In this document: positions 42,781-53,697 of the stretch, in pieces
Position numbering within the stretch: position 1 is the stretch's first letter
Layout: every line of letters begins with the position of its first letter
Assembly (NCBI GenBank): GCA_940337035.1
Contig: CALNHX010002793.1
Coordinates: 62,001 to 126,000, forward strand
DNA from: Agriotes lineatus
Taxonomy: Eukaryota > Arthropoda > Insecta > Coleoptera > Elateridae
Reading direction: 5' to 3'
DNA: 64,000 nucleotides
The notes under the pieces: generated by a model
Databases searched by the model: none
The model's input: only the letters and a program-made list of their open reading frames with translations
What the model was told of the DNA's origin: nothing
Position numbers and translations under genes: made by a program

Positions 42781-43210
42781 ATTCCATATCTTGTTGTAAG
42801 TCAATTTGGAAAGCTTCACCACGATTGTTGTGATAGAACACCAGGCAAGGAGTGGAAGATCTGCAATGGCACAGAACTCTAAAATTGTGGTCAAAGTGAA
42901 ATAATAAGTGATGAAAGATACGTGAATTGCTGTTAAATCAATAGCCAAAACTGTAAATATCGATAAATCGCTTAGATCACTACTGCATGACAAAAGTCTC
43001 AGCCCAATGAGTGCTTCAGATGTTGACTAAACATTTCTCATGAGCTTTTGGCAGATGAAGACGCAGATTCTGGTAACCTTTGAAGAACGTTGTGTTTAGA
43101 ACCATCGGTAGTCACTGGTAGTACCATCAATGACACTTATTACTGCAACAGTCTAACCAAATCAAGATCAAATGCTGTGAACAACTCTGAAAAGGGGTGC
43201 TTCTACAGTA
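42781..43210. other. Gene-free stretch
   Basis: No coding or repeat signal that I can support between the LINE relic and the (TAA)n tail of the next LINE. Confidence 0.4.
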
Positions 43211-43233
43211 TAATAATAATAATAATAATAATA
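43211..43233. repeat. (TAA)n microsatellite, LINE 3' tail
   Basis: Perfect trinucleotide run at the 3' end of the - strand LINE, preceded on that strand by AATAAACGAT. Matches the (TTA)n tail of the LINE at 24.38 kb. Confidence 0.85.
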
Positions 43234-43538
43234 AATCGTTTATTCCACATATTAAATTTAAACAAAAAAAAATACATTTCTTGTCTGTGTCTAACTAAAT
43301 AATATGCGAAAATCACAAGGATGCAGTTCAAAAAAAAAATGTTTTGTTCTTCCACTATACCCTTGAATTAATGCATTCTCAAAAAAGTATTTATACATGC
43401 CTACTCCTAATAGAACATCTAAACTAAATTAAATTCTATTTCGATGTAACAGGGAGGGTACAGGTATGTATATAACAATGATAATTGTTATCCCATTCAA
43501 AAAAAGAAAGAAAAAAAAAGAGGCAAAAAGAATAAATA

Positions 43539-45606
43539 TTATTGGTTAATTAAGAGAAACTGGCGTAATTTATATTTAAATATCGGCAATGACGCATTTT
43601 TTATGTCATAATTTAGGTTATTATAAACTTTAGATATATTATATGAAAATCCACCTTCATATAGACTGGTTCGGTGTAGGGGCGGAGTGATTGTTCCTTT
43701 AAATCTTAAATTTAGGGAATGGACATCTGTTCGAAATGTGATTTTATGATATAAATAAGCAGGTTGTTTTTCAATTATTATTTTGTGGTATGAGCAGGCC
43801 GTCAACAACAGTCTTCTATTCTGCATGTTTAGCCACTTTAAATCAACAAGTTTATGTGATACGTGGTCATATTTCCTAATACCATATATAAGCCTTATGC
43901 AAGCATTTTGAACTCTCTGAATTCTTTGAACACTGTCATAGGAAATTAAAGGCCCATACACTTCAGCACAGTACAAAAACTGAGACAGGACCAACGTGTC
44001 ACATAACATGGTTTTAATTTTAGTTGATAGGCTATGACGATGAGGAAAAATAAGCCTGATATTTATGTAGGCTCGTTTTATACAATGAGAAACATGCGTT
44101 ATAAATTTAAATGTATTATCCATCACCAAGTCGAGATTCCTAACTTCATCCTTAATCGGTATAGGTGTGCCATTAATTGAAAGGTTAATGATTTCCCTTA
44201 TCAGAGATATTTTGTGCGCATTACCAAAGAGAAGAATGACTGATTTAGATGGATTAATATGCAGTGCATGATTACATGAGACTGCAGATATATAATTTAT
44301 GTCGCGTTGTATGTCTTGCAGGGCTTGGATAGCATTATCAAAATTGAAGGAGTGATAAAGTTGGGTGTCGTCTGCGTACATATGTATTTTAGAAGTTTGT
44401 AGTGGGTTACAGAAGCTGTGAGTGTAGATGGTAAATAACAGGGGTCCCAGTATAGAACCTTGCGGAACACCCTGTGTTACAACTCTCCAATCAGATAAAC
44501 CGCTAGGCAACCGTACTCTTTGAAAACGATCAGACAAATAGCTGCGAAACAAGGCTAAGGCATCAGGTGAAAGTCCTATATGTTTTAAGATAGCCAAAAA
44601 AATATTATGACTGATAGTGTCAAATGCCTTACTGAAGTCCAGTAGAATTAAAATACTAATTTTATTTTGGTCTGTGGCTCCAAGTAAGTCATCTGTAATG
44701 TTCATGAGTGCAGTTGCACAGCTATGTCCCGATCTGAATCCCGACTGACATTCTGGAAGAATATGGTGCTTATTTAGATAATGCCTTAACTGTATGTTGA
44801 TTACTTTTTCAATGATTTTTGATAACGTCGGAAGAATACTAATTGGCCTTAGATGTTTATAATCAGTAGGATTTGAAATCTTAGGTAAAGGGATTACAAC
44901 AGCTTTTTTCCAGTCCTTTGGGAAAGTATTGTTAAGAAGACAGTAATTAATAATATGAGTTAAATATGGGAGAATTATTGGGCAGCAATATTTAATTATG
45001 GTAATATTGATTTGATCAAATCCAGAAGAATTACTTTTTATAGTAGAAATTATTTTGGCAACATCGGCAACATTAACTGAAGAAAAAATAAAAGGTTCGT
45101 TACTATCATGTTTATCAGAATTGTAGTAATTTTGTATAGTATCAGCTATCACATATAGCCCCTCTAAATATAGGGGCTATACTATCACAGTATTACTAAC
45201 GCCATCTGGTAGGCTGTCTACAAAAAAATTATTTATTTCGTTTGGTTGTTGTAAATTGAGAGGAATTTGATTTTGTTTAGAGGGCAATATATTGAGTTTT
45301 TTTAGTTCCTTCCACGTATCTTTAGATTGGGCATTTCCAAATTTATATTCTATATAAGCGCGTTTTTCGAGTTTAACCGTCCGAGTGGCAAGGTTGCGTA
45401 GCGATTTATAATAATCCCAATTGCTAACAATGTTGGTTCTTTTAAACCTGCACAATGCTTTATCTCGAAGTTTCATAAGTAACCTAGTATTATCTGATAA
45501 CCAAGGGACACGCCTTTTATTAACTCTAATATTCTTTAACGGAGCATGTTTATTTAGCACGGTTAAAACATTAGAATTAAAAAAGTCCACCTTATCATTT
45601 ACGTTG
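43539..45606 (-). pseudogene. LINE ORF2, RT part, interrupted by a 36 bp insertion
   Basis: Linker and RT in one frame: NDKVDFFNSNVLTVLNKHAP, LKNIRVNKRRVPWLSDNTRL, then the RT with FPKDWKKAVVIPLPKISNPT, RPISILPTLSKIIEKVI, CQSGFRSGHSCATALMNIT, ILILLDFSKAFDTISH, TQGVPQGSILGPLLF, IHMYADDTQLYHSF (catalytic Asp-Asp) and INPSKSVILLFGN. The C-terminal domain has RIQRVQNACIRLIYGIRKYD and FRTDVHSLNLRFKG. The only damage in this 2 kb is a 29 bp palindrome with a 7 bp duplication at 45146-45188, adding 12 codons, one of which is TAG (45177-45179). The rest reads through. It is therefore young. The RT copies element RNA at a nicked target. Confidence 0.9.
45153..45181. repeat. 29 bp palindromic insertion with 7 bp target duplication
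   Basis: CTATCAC occurs on both sides (45146-45152 and 45182-45188). Between them is a 29 bp hairpin with arms TATAGCCCC and GGGGCTATA. Deleting the insert plus one CTATCAC restores a continuous ORF2, because 36 bp is 12 codons. The TAG it carries is what breaks the LINE reading frame. Confidence 0.8.
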
Positions 45607-46030
45607 TTAAGGTTGGGGATTGAAACGAAGAAAATTCACCAATCTTCCCTCTTTCTTTATCCTGTTGTGTGGTGCTGGTATCTGTATTAATATAGACGCA
45701 CTCGAATTTTCCACCGTATAATTTCTACCTCGCTATTCAACTTATGCAAGGGTTTGTTTCTCTGCTGAGCAGGTGTGTTCTAAGCAGATGTGGGCCAAAA
45801 ACACGGACAGATGTTTTTGCCGGTGCAGATAATTTTAAGATTATTCTGTGATTTTAAGTAAAATAAGCTTCATGGCCTTTGTATGTGTGTATTATCGAAA
45901 CCTCATTTTACCTTGAATCCGGTGCTTTATGCTTCTTGGCCTTTCAGTCACTATAACAAAGAAATCTGTGAAATTTAGTTAAAATAAACAGGAACCAAGT
46001 AATTCTGCCAAATTCTGAATCTATTATGTA

Positions 46031-46760
46031 CAGTGACCGCCAAAAAGTCGGCCTAATATGGGAAAAAAATTATTTTGATTTTTCAAAACAACTTTTTACG
46101 TCAATAATTTGTGCTTGTCTAAAAACCTATTTAGCCCCTATCATATATACCGAGTGATTTTTACTTATTTAGAAAATGGAGTTTTCCGAAATTGTCAAAA
46201 TCCAAAAAGTGCTATTTTTAGGAAACTAAGTAAGATTTCAATCAGATTTTTTTAGAGTGTGTTATTTTTAGCTAACTAAACAATTCCAGGCCAGAAAACT
46301 CCTATTTTTTATAACTTTAGCTAATTATTAATTTTTGAAATTTTTAAATATTTTTCAAAATTTCACATACCAAGATTTAATATTAAAATCAAAAATTTTT
46401 ATGTGAAGACTAAAGATTTATAAGTGGAAAAAATAATATAAAATGTTAATTTCTTCTTTAGATTTTTTATCATTTACCGAAAAGTAGTATGTTTGCAGAA
46501 TTTTTCCGTTTTTATGCAAGGCGCTTTTTAGGAGACATATTTTTCAATTCTAATTGATAGCTATTTAAATGGCTTCTAGAAACTCTAATCTAGCCCTGTT
46601 AATGAACTACTGTTACAAAAATCCTGTAAATGTTTTCTTATAGTTGTCCAAATGAGATTTTTCTTTATCCAATTTACATTTCTAAAAAATACTAATTGTC
46701 GGTAAATAATAAAAAATGTAACGAAGTAATTAACATTTTGAATTATTTTTTGAAAAAATT
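46031..46760. repeat. Dispersed repeat, CAGTGACCGCC end, copy 2
   Basis: Direct-orientation relative of the left arm at 14336-15140. Shared blocks include CCGCCAAAAAGTCGRC, CCTATTTAGCCC and AATCTAGCCCTGTTAATGAA, followed by CAAAAATCCTGTAAATGTT. The order is kept. No coding capacity. The right arm present at 15.7-15.9 kb has no counterpart here. Confidence 0.7.
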
Positions 46761-47330
46761 ACTCTTAAAGAGATGAAAAGGGGTAAACTGTGTTTTCACG
46801 AATTCGTCAGTATCTCTTAGACCCGGTAAAATATCGACTTGGTGTTTGCTTGCATAAGTATCCAATGCAAATGTCTAAAAACTCATTTCGGGATTTTACC
46901 CTAATCAACCCTTAAAGTTCGAATCTGCATTCGGGGTGAAGTATAGAACTCCTTGTATCTCCTGTGATTGTTAAGTTAGAGCATTCTTTTTTGGTATATA
47001 GATGTGTTTTTTAAATCTTTAGAAAGGGGTTTTAAAGTTTTTTTAAATTTCACCACTAAAGCGGTACAAACGGAAAACCGAAAAGGGGTAGGGGGTTAGA
47101 ATGATTTTTTTCGCTCTTGGTTCATTTCAGTATAAGACTGACTGAAATAATTTTTCGAAATTTTACCCCTAAGGGGTGAAATGGGGTAAACTGTGTTTTC
47201 ACGAATTCTAAATATTTCATAGAATAAAATGGGAGGATTTCTAAAATTCCACCCCCCCCCCCTCCCCAAGTGGTGGAAATGGATATATGCTATAATATAT
47301 GAATACAACATTTAATAAGTACATTAGTAG
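46761..47330. repeat. Stretch with repeated GGGGTAAACTGTGTTTTCAC blocks and a C-rich tract
   Basis: The block GGGGTAAACTGTGTTTTCAC followed by GAATTC occurs at about 46783 and again at about 47182. CCCCTAAGGGGTGAAA-type sequence lies between, and a C13 run with CTCCCC at about 47250-47267. It looks like part of an unidentified dispersed repeat. Confidence 0.45.
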
Positions 47331-48532
47331 TAAATTAAGCAAGAAAGTACATACGTATTACGTAAAAAACTAATCTGTTACATTATTATTTGTAATGTAC
47401 GTGAAGATATAAACTACAATTCAATTTTTTAAAAAGTTTTTGGTAGCGGAAATGAACACGGGTCTCCTGAGCGAGAGTCAGGTATCCTAGCATATACACT
47501 ATACAGGGTTATAATTTCTCTTCTTCAACCAGCTATATACTTCCCAGATTCATGATATTTAAGCCAAAATGTACTTATTTTAATGACTGAATTTTTATCA
47601 GTAATAATGTATTAAGGGCAAATGATTTTGCCAGTGAAAATGTTTTGCGAAAGTTTCTTGTTTTGGCAATGTCACAAGACAAACTAACTTTATAGATAAG
47701 GGAATTTGTCAAAGTTATTTTGTTGAGGGCATTGCCAAAAAACAACAAATCTTGAGTAAAACGTGTTCCGAGCAAAATCATGAGCCCGAAACACATTTCG
47801 TGGAGTATTTCCCAAATATGGGTTAATTTTGTATCAATATACAATGAATATGACATTTATACTATATATTCACAATGACAGTTTAATGATGTTTTTCAAA
47901 TGCCACATTGCTTAAAACAACATATTTGGTGGTTTCCATGGATACAAGTGGTAAAAGAAACTGATAAAATTTCAAGGAAAAATTTTGATTTTTTGCCACT
48001 ATAAAAACACGTGATTGGTTGAATTTTGGAAAATTATGGCGTTTGATTGAATAATAGGAGATGCGGGAAATAGTCACTGAAATTAGTTCAACAGTAAATT
48101 ATTATTCAAATATTAACACATTGGAAATGAGATTACCACTTTATAATAGATTATTTAAGCATTACAAGATACTATCAAACAAATTATTTTTAAAATTGTT
48201 TTATTTATACATTGCATATCTACATTCAACAGTTTTGTGTTGAACGTGATAATTAAACTATTTAGGTGATCCTTATAAAACATCTATAAAATAATGCTTT
48301 TTAGAGGAGCGCATCCAGCGACAGGGCCGTATCAAAGTTAGAAATAAATAGCAATTTTGATTAAAATTAATATTATAAAATATTTTAGTTATTTAAAACA
48401 ACGGTTTTGTAACTAAACAATCAAAAGTAACGATTAACGCGTACAGCAGCTGAACAAGTCAGGTAAAAAAAATTTTTTATGTTTAATAATCTTCATTATC
48501 GTTTCCATAAGGCTGCATATTGTACGAATATA

Positions 48533-48834
48533 CAGTGTGGTAAAAAAGTCTGGAACACCTGAAACATCTTGCTTTATTTGCATTTTTCTCGAAAATTTCT
48601 TTATGCAACAATACTCAAAACGATGTGCTCTTCCACTTCCTCGAACAAAATATTGGGGTTATCATTTAAAAAAAATGCTCCAATTGACCCTGCTGGTGTA
48701 CGCCACTGTATATAGTTCTAGAGTATTTCAAAAGATAGCAAATTTACAATGCTTTTTGACCCCTTCAAGCGGTTTTGCCACAAAACAGGATTTTGCAAGA
48801 TATTTTAGGTGTTCCAGACTTTTGTACCACACTG
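48533..48834. mobile_element. 302 bp inverted-repeat element, CAGTGTGGTA termini, TA target
   Basis: Left CAGTGTGGTAAAAAAGTCTG with GAACACCT, right AGGTGTTCCAGACTTTTG with TACCACACTG, TA on both sides (48531-48532, 48835-48836). Terminal repeats about 30 bp. No coding capacity. A MITE of Tc1/mariner type by its target. Confidence 0.85.
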
Positions 48835-49419
48835 TATAATATTTTTATATGAGACTGTGAGTTTGTGACAATGTAAAGCAAATTGGTTCCCAACAACTCT
48901 ATAATATAACTGTTATAAAAGTAAGAGAAACGTCTATTTTAATGACAGATTTTAGTAGTAATGGCTTTCAAGACGGTTGCGGAAAAACATTCTTTTTCAA
49001 CCTAAAAATAAATATTCTTCAACAATTGCTTTCTTCATAATTCATATTTCGTTCTAAACATTTCTGTTCAGCTATTAATTATTACGTATAGCAAAACAGC
49101 TATGAATCCGAGCTCTAATAATAATCATTCACTGTCACTCGTATTCGCGATTTACCGTATTGTAAATTTCGCATTTCACATTGCATTGCAAAACGTGGAT
49201 ATAGTTCCGTACGTGGGACCTGAAAATAAAATTTAAAGTCCCACACGGGCGGAGTTTTATCACACGTTTGCGCGGTCTTTCCTCTTGTACTCTTATCCGT
49301 TCCTCGTTCTTATAGTGTGTCGGTCAGCTGTTCTGTTCATCGATGTATATTAATTAATATTGTCGTCTGCTATTAACGTTATTGATTGATAATGGCAACT
49401 TCATATGAATTAAAGATAA

Positions 49420-49600
49420 ACGATTTAACAGTTATGAAGAATTAAATGAAGCCATAATGTTACATGAAAAACAGAATAAAGTACAATTTTCGAAACTAAA
49501 TTGCAAAACTCTTGACAATGCTAAAAATCACTGCCCCAAGTTATACAGTATCGCAAACTCAACATTAAAGTATTCTGTTATAAAATACTTTGCATTCACG
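49420..49600 (+). pseudogene. MULE/ZSWIM-type transposase N-terminal fragment
   Basis: The + strand reads RFNSYEELNEAIMLHEKQNK followed by VQFSKLNCKTLDNAKNHC and LKYSVIKYF, matching the N-terminal domain of ZSWIM1/3-like MULE proteins (RF.SYEEL..A....E..N...F....S.T...A). An ATG lies at 49392 but in another frame, so a frameshift separates it. The catalytic domain does not follow. Confidence 0.5.
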
Positions 49601-49963
49601 AGAAAGTTGAAATTATTAATTTTCAAAACGACGTATATAGTAATTGCCAAAACACCAATAATTTGGTATTGAACGAAGGATTTGTAGAACACGACTATTA
49701 CAGTAATAATAATCTACTAGTATTAGAACATGATTGCCAAAGCACCAAAAATTTGGTAGACATTATGAGCGAAGAAAATGTTAACAATATTCTATAATTC
49801 GATTAATCCCATTCTGTAGAGGCAAAAGAAGAAATCGTTTGTGATATGAATTATTCAGAAATTGTTGATGATGGATCATGTTTACATAACATTTGTTTGC
49901 CGGTATGTTATAAGCATTTACTTTTACGGACATTTCTTAGATTTTAGTAACCACATATTTTTA

Positions 49964-50097
49964 GGAAGCAATAAAATCTCGAGGTAGACCTAGAGGAAGA
50001 TCGCTAACAGCTATTGGTTTCCAAGAAAGAAAGAAAGGAAAAATTAAAGACCCTCCAAAATTACTGCAAATCAATACTGTATCTTGTATTTTATGGA
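49964..50097 (+). pseudogene. MULE-type transposase C-terminal fragment
   Basis: After an AG acceptor-like site (TTTTTAG) the + strand reads EAIKSRGRPRGRSLTAIGFQ followed by KGKIKDPPKLL. The pattern RGRPKG...TAIGLPKKK is the conserved C-terminal motif of insect MULE transposases. It completes the N-terminal fragment 360 bp upstream. Confidence 0.5.
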
Positions 50098-51032
50098 AGA
50101 TCACACAATACTAATTTATTATAGGCATTTGTTAGTGTAAAATTCTTATTAATATATAGGTAAAAAGAAAAACATATATTTTGTTGCTCATTCTATCTAG
50201 CAGCTTTCTATTAAATTATTATCGGTTTTGCAATCGGTTTTTATTAAATAACTTAAAATATTCATTTACCTACGTCTCTACCTAATAACATTTTAGAAAT
50301 TATAGTGCAAAAGTATATGAAAGTATGTCGGGATTCTAACGAATAATTAGCAATCCCGTACCATAGGACAAACGGGCAAACGCGTGATTTTAACTCCGCC
50401 CGTGCGGGACTTTAAATTTTATTTTCGGGTCCCACGTACGGGACTATATCCAGGTCCTAAATTTAACGCACTTCGTGCCATGTTCACAACCTTGGTTTTG
50501 TATATGGCTTTGTAACGACAATACGACATCTGTCGTACAATGCCTAAACTATTTATACGCTATTTATGTGGAAATTTATCAGGTGTCTGCAAAAACAGCA
50601 CCGATAACCGACATTTGGCGTTGTAATATTCGTCCTAAATGACAACAGCTTGAATTTATTTAGGAATCACGTACTATCAATAATTAAACGTCAGAAATAG
50701 TTCACTGAGGTCTTAAATGAAAGATCAAAAATCGTATATTCCTGTAAGCTATTTTATAGTTTCTGTTTTCTATTTTTCACAAGTAAATTTTACTGTTGGA
50801 TGACAGAAATACAAATGAAAAATGCCTACAAAAGCGTCGATACTTTGAATACAATTTTACAGCGCAAGCGAATCTGTTACCATTTATAAAATAGTTTACG
50901 CCGATCTGCCAACATTCGTCTTTGAAATGAAGCCTTGTTTAACTTCATACGACGCGTGTGAATCGACAATACGTGATTCCTATGTATCAATCTGTCCCTA
51001 TTATTTCAACATAAGCCAAACGCCAGCCTTAA

Positions 51033-51786
51033 GATAAAATATATTTTGCCAGGGAATTAATTTCAAATCATTATGAAATAAGTGTATATTGAAACCGCTA
51101 AAAGATCTTACTGTTTTATAAGTTGAAGGATGTCGTGCATTTTCAATCTCTAAATGACAAAAAATTGTTTCATGGTCGGAGAATTTGAAACTATCAATAC
51201 CTGCATGTGTGACCATCGCACTGTCAGACGTGAAGATATGGTCCAACAAGGACTTAATTCGCGTAGCTTCAGTTATAAGTTGTTTGCAGTTTAAAATATC
51301 AAATAATGTATTTAAATACTTACTGTCTGCTTCATTAGGTTCAAGTAAATTTATATTCATATCGCCAAGACAAATTAGGCTATCACTTATAAAAGACAGT
51401 TGTGTGCAGGTTCGCTCAAGCTCATCACAAAAACATTTATAGTTTTGCCTTGGTGATTTATATACAGCACCTATTGCTATTTTTTTATGATTAATTTTAA
51501 GCATAACCCAAAGCTGTTGAATTACTTCAGCATTAACATTAATTAAAGATATATTCAGTGATTCTTTATAATAAATACAAACACCCGCACCCCTTCCTCG
51601 ATCAAGCCGTAATAAATTGTACCCTTCTATACGAATTATATTATCACCAATAGAGTTATTAAGCCAAGTTTCACTTATTGCAATAACATCATATTCAGTT
51701 TCTTGAATGAAATCTTTCAGTAAATCTATTTTAGAAACGAGAGAACAGATATTAATGTGAGCGATTTTTATATAATTATTCGGCAT
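51033..51786 (-). pseudogene. CR1/Jockey-like LINE endonuclease, 5' part of ORF2
   Basis: Starts MPNNYIKIAHINICSL and shows the catalytic set in order: AHINICSL, AISETWL (catalytic Glu), DRGRGAGVCIYYK, IGAVYKSPRQ, ICLGDMNINLL (catalytic Asp and Asn), SLLDHIFTS and KFSDHETIFCHLE (catalytic Asp-His). The frame then runs into the TTAA junction at 51029; the rest (to 51001) is foreign. Normal length for this domain and free of stops. It is the 5' part of the same ORF2 whose RT lies at 43.5-45.6 kb. Confidence 0.9.
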
Positions 51787-51988
51787 TGGAACATAAAACT
51801 AAAAAACAAATATATACATACCCGCATCCAATTCTAACTATATAAAAAAAATATTTATAAACAATTTACTTCTAGCTATAGGTATAAATTGTACCTTATA
51901 CTGATTTTCTTTAAAAATCAACAAAAACGTATCAGCTGTACTCCGGATTATACTGTAGCCATAAATAACGCGAAAATGAGTCCCATTA

Positions 51989-52654
51989 TTAATCGGACAG
52001 ATCTTTAATAGACGAAATTAACTTTATACTATCCGCGCGTTTCACAAACACTGTACCTTCACTGCTCCAAACACTTTTTGGTCCAAACTTTTTGCTGGCT
52101 TCTTTAAGGAGTTGGTGTCGTAACTTGGTAAGATCTTCCTTAATGACTACCTTGCTGCCTTTCAATAGTTTCTTGTTATTATAAACTAATTTTTTTACAT
52201 TTCTGCTAACAAATTTGCATATTATGGGGCGGTGGTGAGGTTCTTTTCCTTGCAAACGATGTGAACAATCAATATCCTTAGGTAAGACGTTAATACCAAG
52301 TTTTTCCTTACACAATTCTATAACCACTTCGTCAGTTTTTTCATTTTTAACTTCCGGCACTCCAAATATTCGTACGCTGTTCCGGCGGGTATATTGTTGT
52401 AGATTGTCGTTATCAATTTTAACACGTTCTAATTCTTGTTGTAGGCATACCATTTTTGCTTCCATTTTATCAATAATCTCTTGAATATCAGAGCGAATTT
52501 CTTGCACGAGGGTGACCTTTAATTTTTCAACAATGGAGTCGATTAATGACGAAGAACAATGCGCCATCACACAAATGCCTTGCAGCGACATCAAAAGCGA
52601 CTGAATTTGGCTCCGAAATCCTTTGACGCCTAGCCTATTTGTCGAATACTGCAC
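51989..52654 (-). CDS. CR1/Jockey-like LINE ORF1 protein
   Basis: A 221 aa frame (a shorter start at MAHCSSSLIDSIVEKLK, 52564, is also possible). Residues 40-90 predict a coiled coil (LVQEIRSDIQEIIDKMEAKM). Then comes an RRM-like part with YTRRNSVRIFGVPEVKNEKT, DIDCSHRLQGKEPHHRPIIC and KFVSRNVKKLVYNNKKLL. This is the layout of L1-like ORF1 RNA chaperones (trimer coil plus RRM). It lies 200 bp upstream of the endonuclease on the same strand. Open throughout, so it has suffered little since insertion. Confidence 0.75.
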   Translation of the reverse strand: MQYSTNRLGVKGFRSQIQSLLMSLQGICVMAHCSSSLIDSIVEKLKVTLVQEIRSDIQEIIDKMEAKMVCLQQELERVKIDNDNLQQYTRRNSVRIFGVPEVKNEKTDEVVIELCKEKLGINVLPKDIDCSHRLQGKEPHHRPIICKFVSRNVKKLVYNNKKLLKGSKVVIKEDLTKLRHQLLKEASKKFGPKSVWSSEGTVFVKRADSIKLISSIKDLSD

Positions 52655-52834
52655 CCAGCACCCTCCGATTTATTTCTCTTTTGGAAATTAAAAACTCACC
52701 TTCGTGAAATGCATTTCAGGGACTGCCATTGTCTGAAGTAACTTCATGATTACATGATTAGAGGGTCAAAGTACAGACTTTTGTAAGGAGAGGATTATGA
52801 TGCTGAAACATCGATGAGCCATATGCGTCTAGAC

Positions 52835-53689
52835 CAGGGGTTCTCAAACTATTTTAGACACTGTACCCCTTTTGACCAACAAAAAGTTTTGGGTACCCCT
52901 TATCAGTAAGTAAACTGAAATACGGATGGGGCCATAATTATATATAACAGCAATGAGATAACATGAATAACAAAATAAAATGCTTGAGTAAGAAAGAGAT
53001 GGCCATACGAAAAAGTTATTTTAGTAGGCATGTTTAGTTGACAAATGTCATAATTAAATTAAGCGTCCAGCCTTCTCGAATATTTGCTACTATGTTTATC
53101 TCTTTCTTACTCAAGCAATACGAGTTATTTTCTTGTTCATGTTATCTCATTGCTGTTATATATAATTGTGGCCCTATCGGTATAAAAAAAAATCTTAAAC
53201 CTTTTTATTTAGTAGGTATAGTTTTAACCTGTGTAACTCAATTACGCGTCATGTTTAAATAAAACAAAGAGATATTGCTTACATACATGTTTATTATATT
53301 AAAAACAAAAAGGGGGAGGGGTGTACATCACATCAGCTGATGCACTCTGTCCACCCGTCTACCATCGCGCCACCACTATATATAATTGTTGACTTATACA
53401 GGGCAGGTCAAAACATTCAAAATTTTCAAAACCTTATATTTTCGCTAAAACTTCATTCTTTTGGTGGAAAATTATACAGGGTGATATAAAAGGTCATTTT
53501 TTATGCAGAATTTTATTATACCCAATGCCATAGAAGTTTACACTTCTCCCGTGTGGTCTTAAGCACACAAATATGTTTCCCCTATTTAAATTTAAAGGTG
53601 TGTTTTATTTTATGTTGGCCTGCCACGTACCCCCTAAAAATTTTCGCGTACCCCCAAGGGGTACGCGTACCACACTATGAGAACCACTG
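52835..53689. mobile_element. hAT miniature element with perfect 8 bp target duplication
   Basis: Starts CAGGGGTTCTCAAAC and ends ATGAGAACCACTG, flanked by GTCTAGAC on both sides (52827-52834, 53690-53697). CAGNG termini and an 8 bp duplication are diagnostic of hAT. A nested palindrome fills about 52925-53175 (blocks AACAGCAATGAGATAACATG and CATGTTATCTCATTGCTGTT). No transposase. Confidence 0.9.
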
Positions 53690-53697
53690 GTCTAGAC

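Larger units (their letters stand above)
43212..45606 (-). mobile_element. CR1/Jockey-like LINE, 3' half (RT), nearly intact
   Basis: The - strand carries the linker, RT, C-terminal domain, 3' UTR and (TAA)n tail. The 5' side ends at a TTAA (45607-45610). The missing endonuclease and ORF1 are found at 51033-52654, also on the - strand and also ending at a TTAA. The two fit together as one element. Confidence 0.85.
49198..50451. mobile_element. Internally deleted MULE-type element
   Basis: Long inverted ends start GGATATAGTTCCGTACGTGG (left) and end CCACGTACGGGACTATATCC (right), with blocks AAAATTTAAAGTCCC and CGGGCGGAGTT pairing over about 70 bp. The interior codes for the N- and C-terminal ends of a MULE-like (ZSWIM-type) transposase but not its DDE core, so it is non-autonomous. 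A clear 9 bp target duplication is not seen, which leaves the exact ends uncertain. Confidence 0.65.
45611..51028. other. 5.4 kb inserted block between LINE halves, TTAA on both sides
   Basis: TTAA flanks the block (45607-45610 and 51029-51032), and LINE coding sequence resumes in register on each side. The inner ends GGTTGGGGATTG and, reversed, GGCTGGCGTTTGG match at 9 of the first 12 positions, a weak terminal inverted repeat. TTAA is the target of piggyBac and Kolobok transposases. No such transposase ORF is visible in the block, which now holds other repeats. Between 45611 and 46026 and between 47320 and 48530 I see nothing further that I recognise. Confidence 0.5.
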
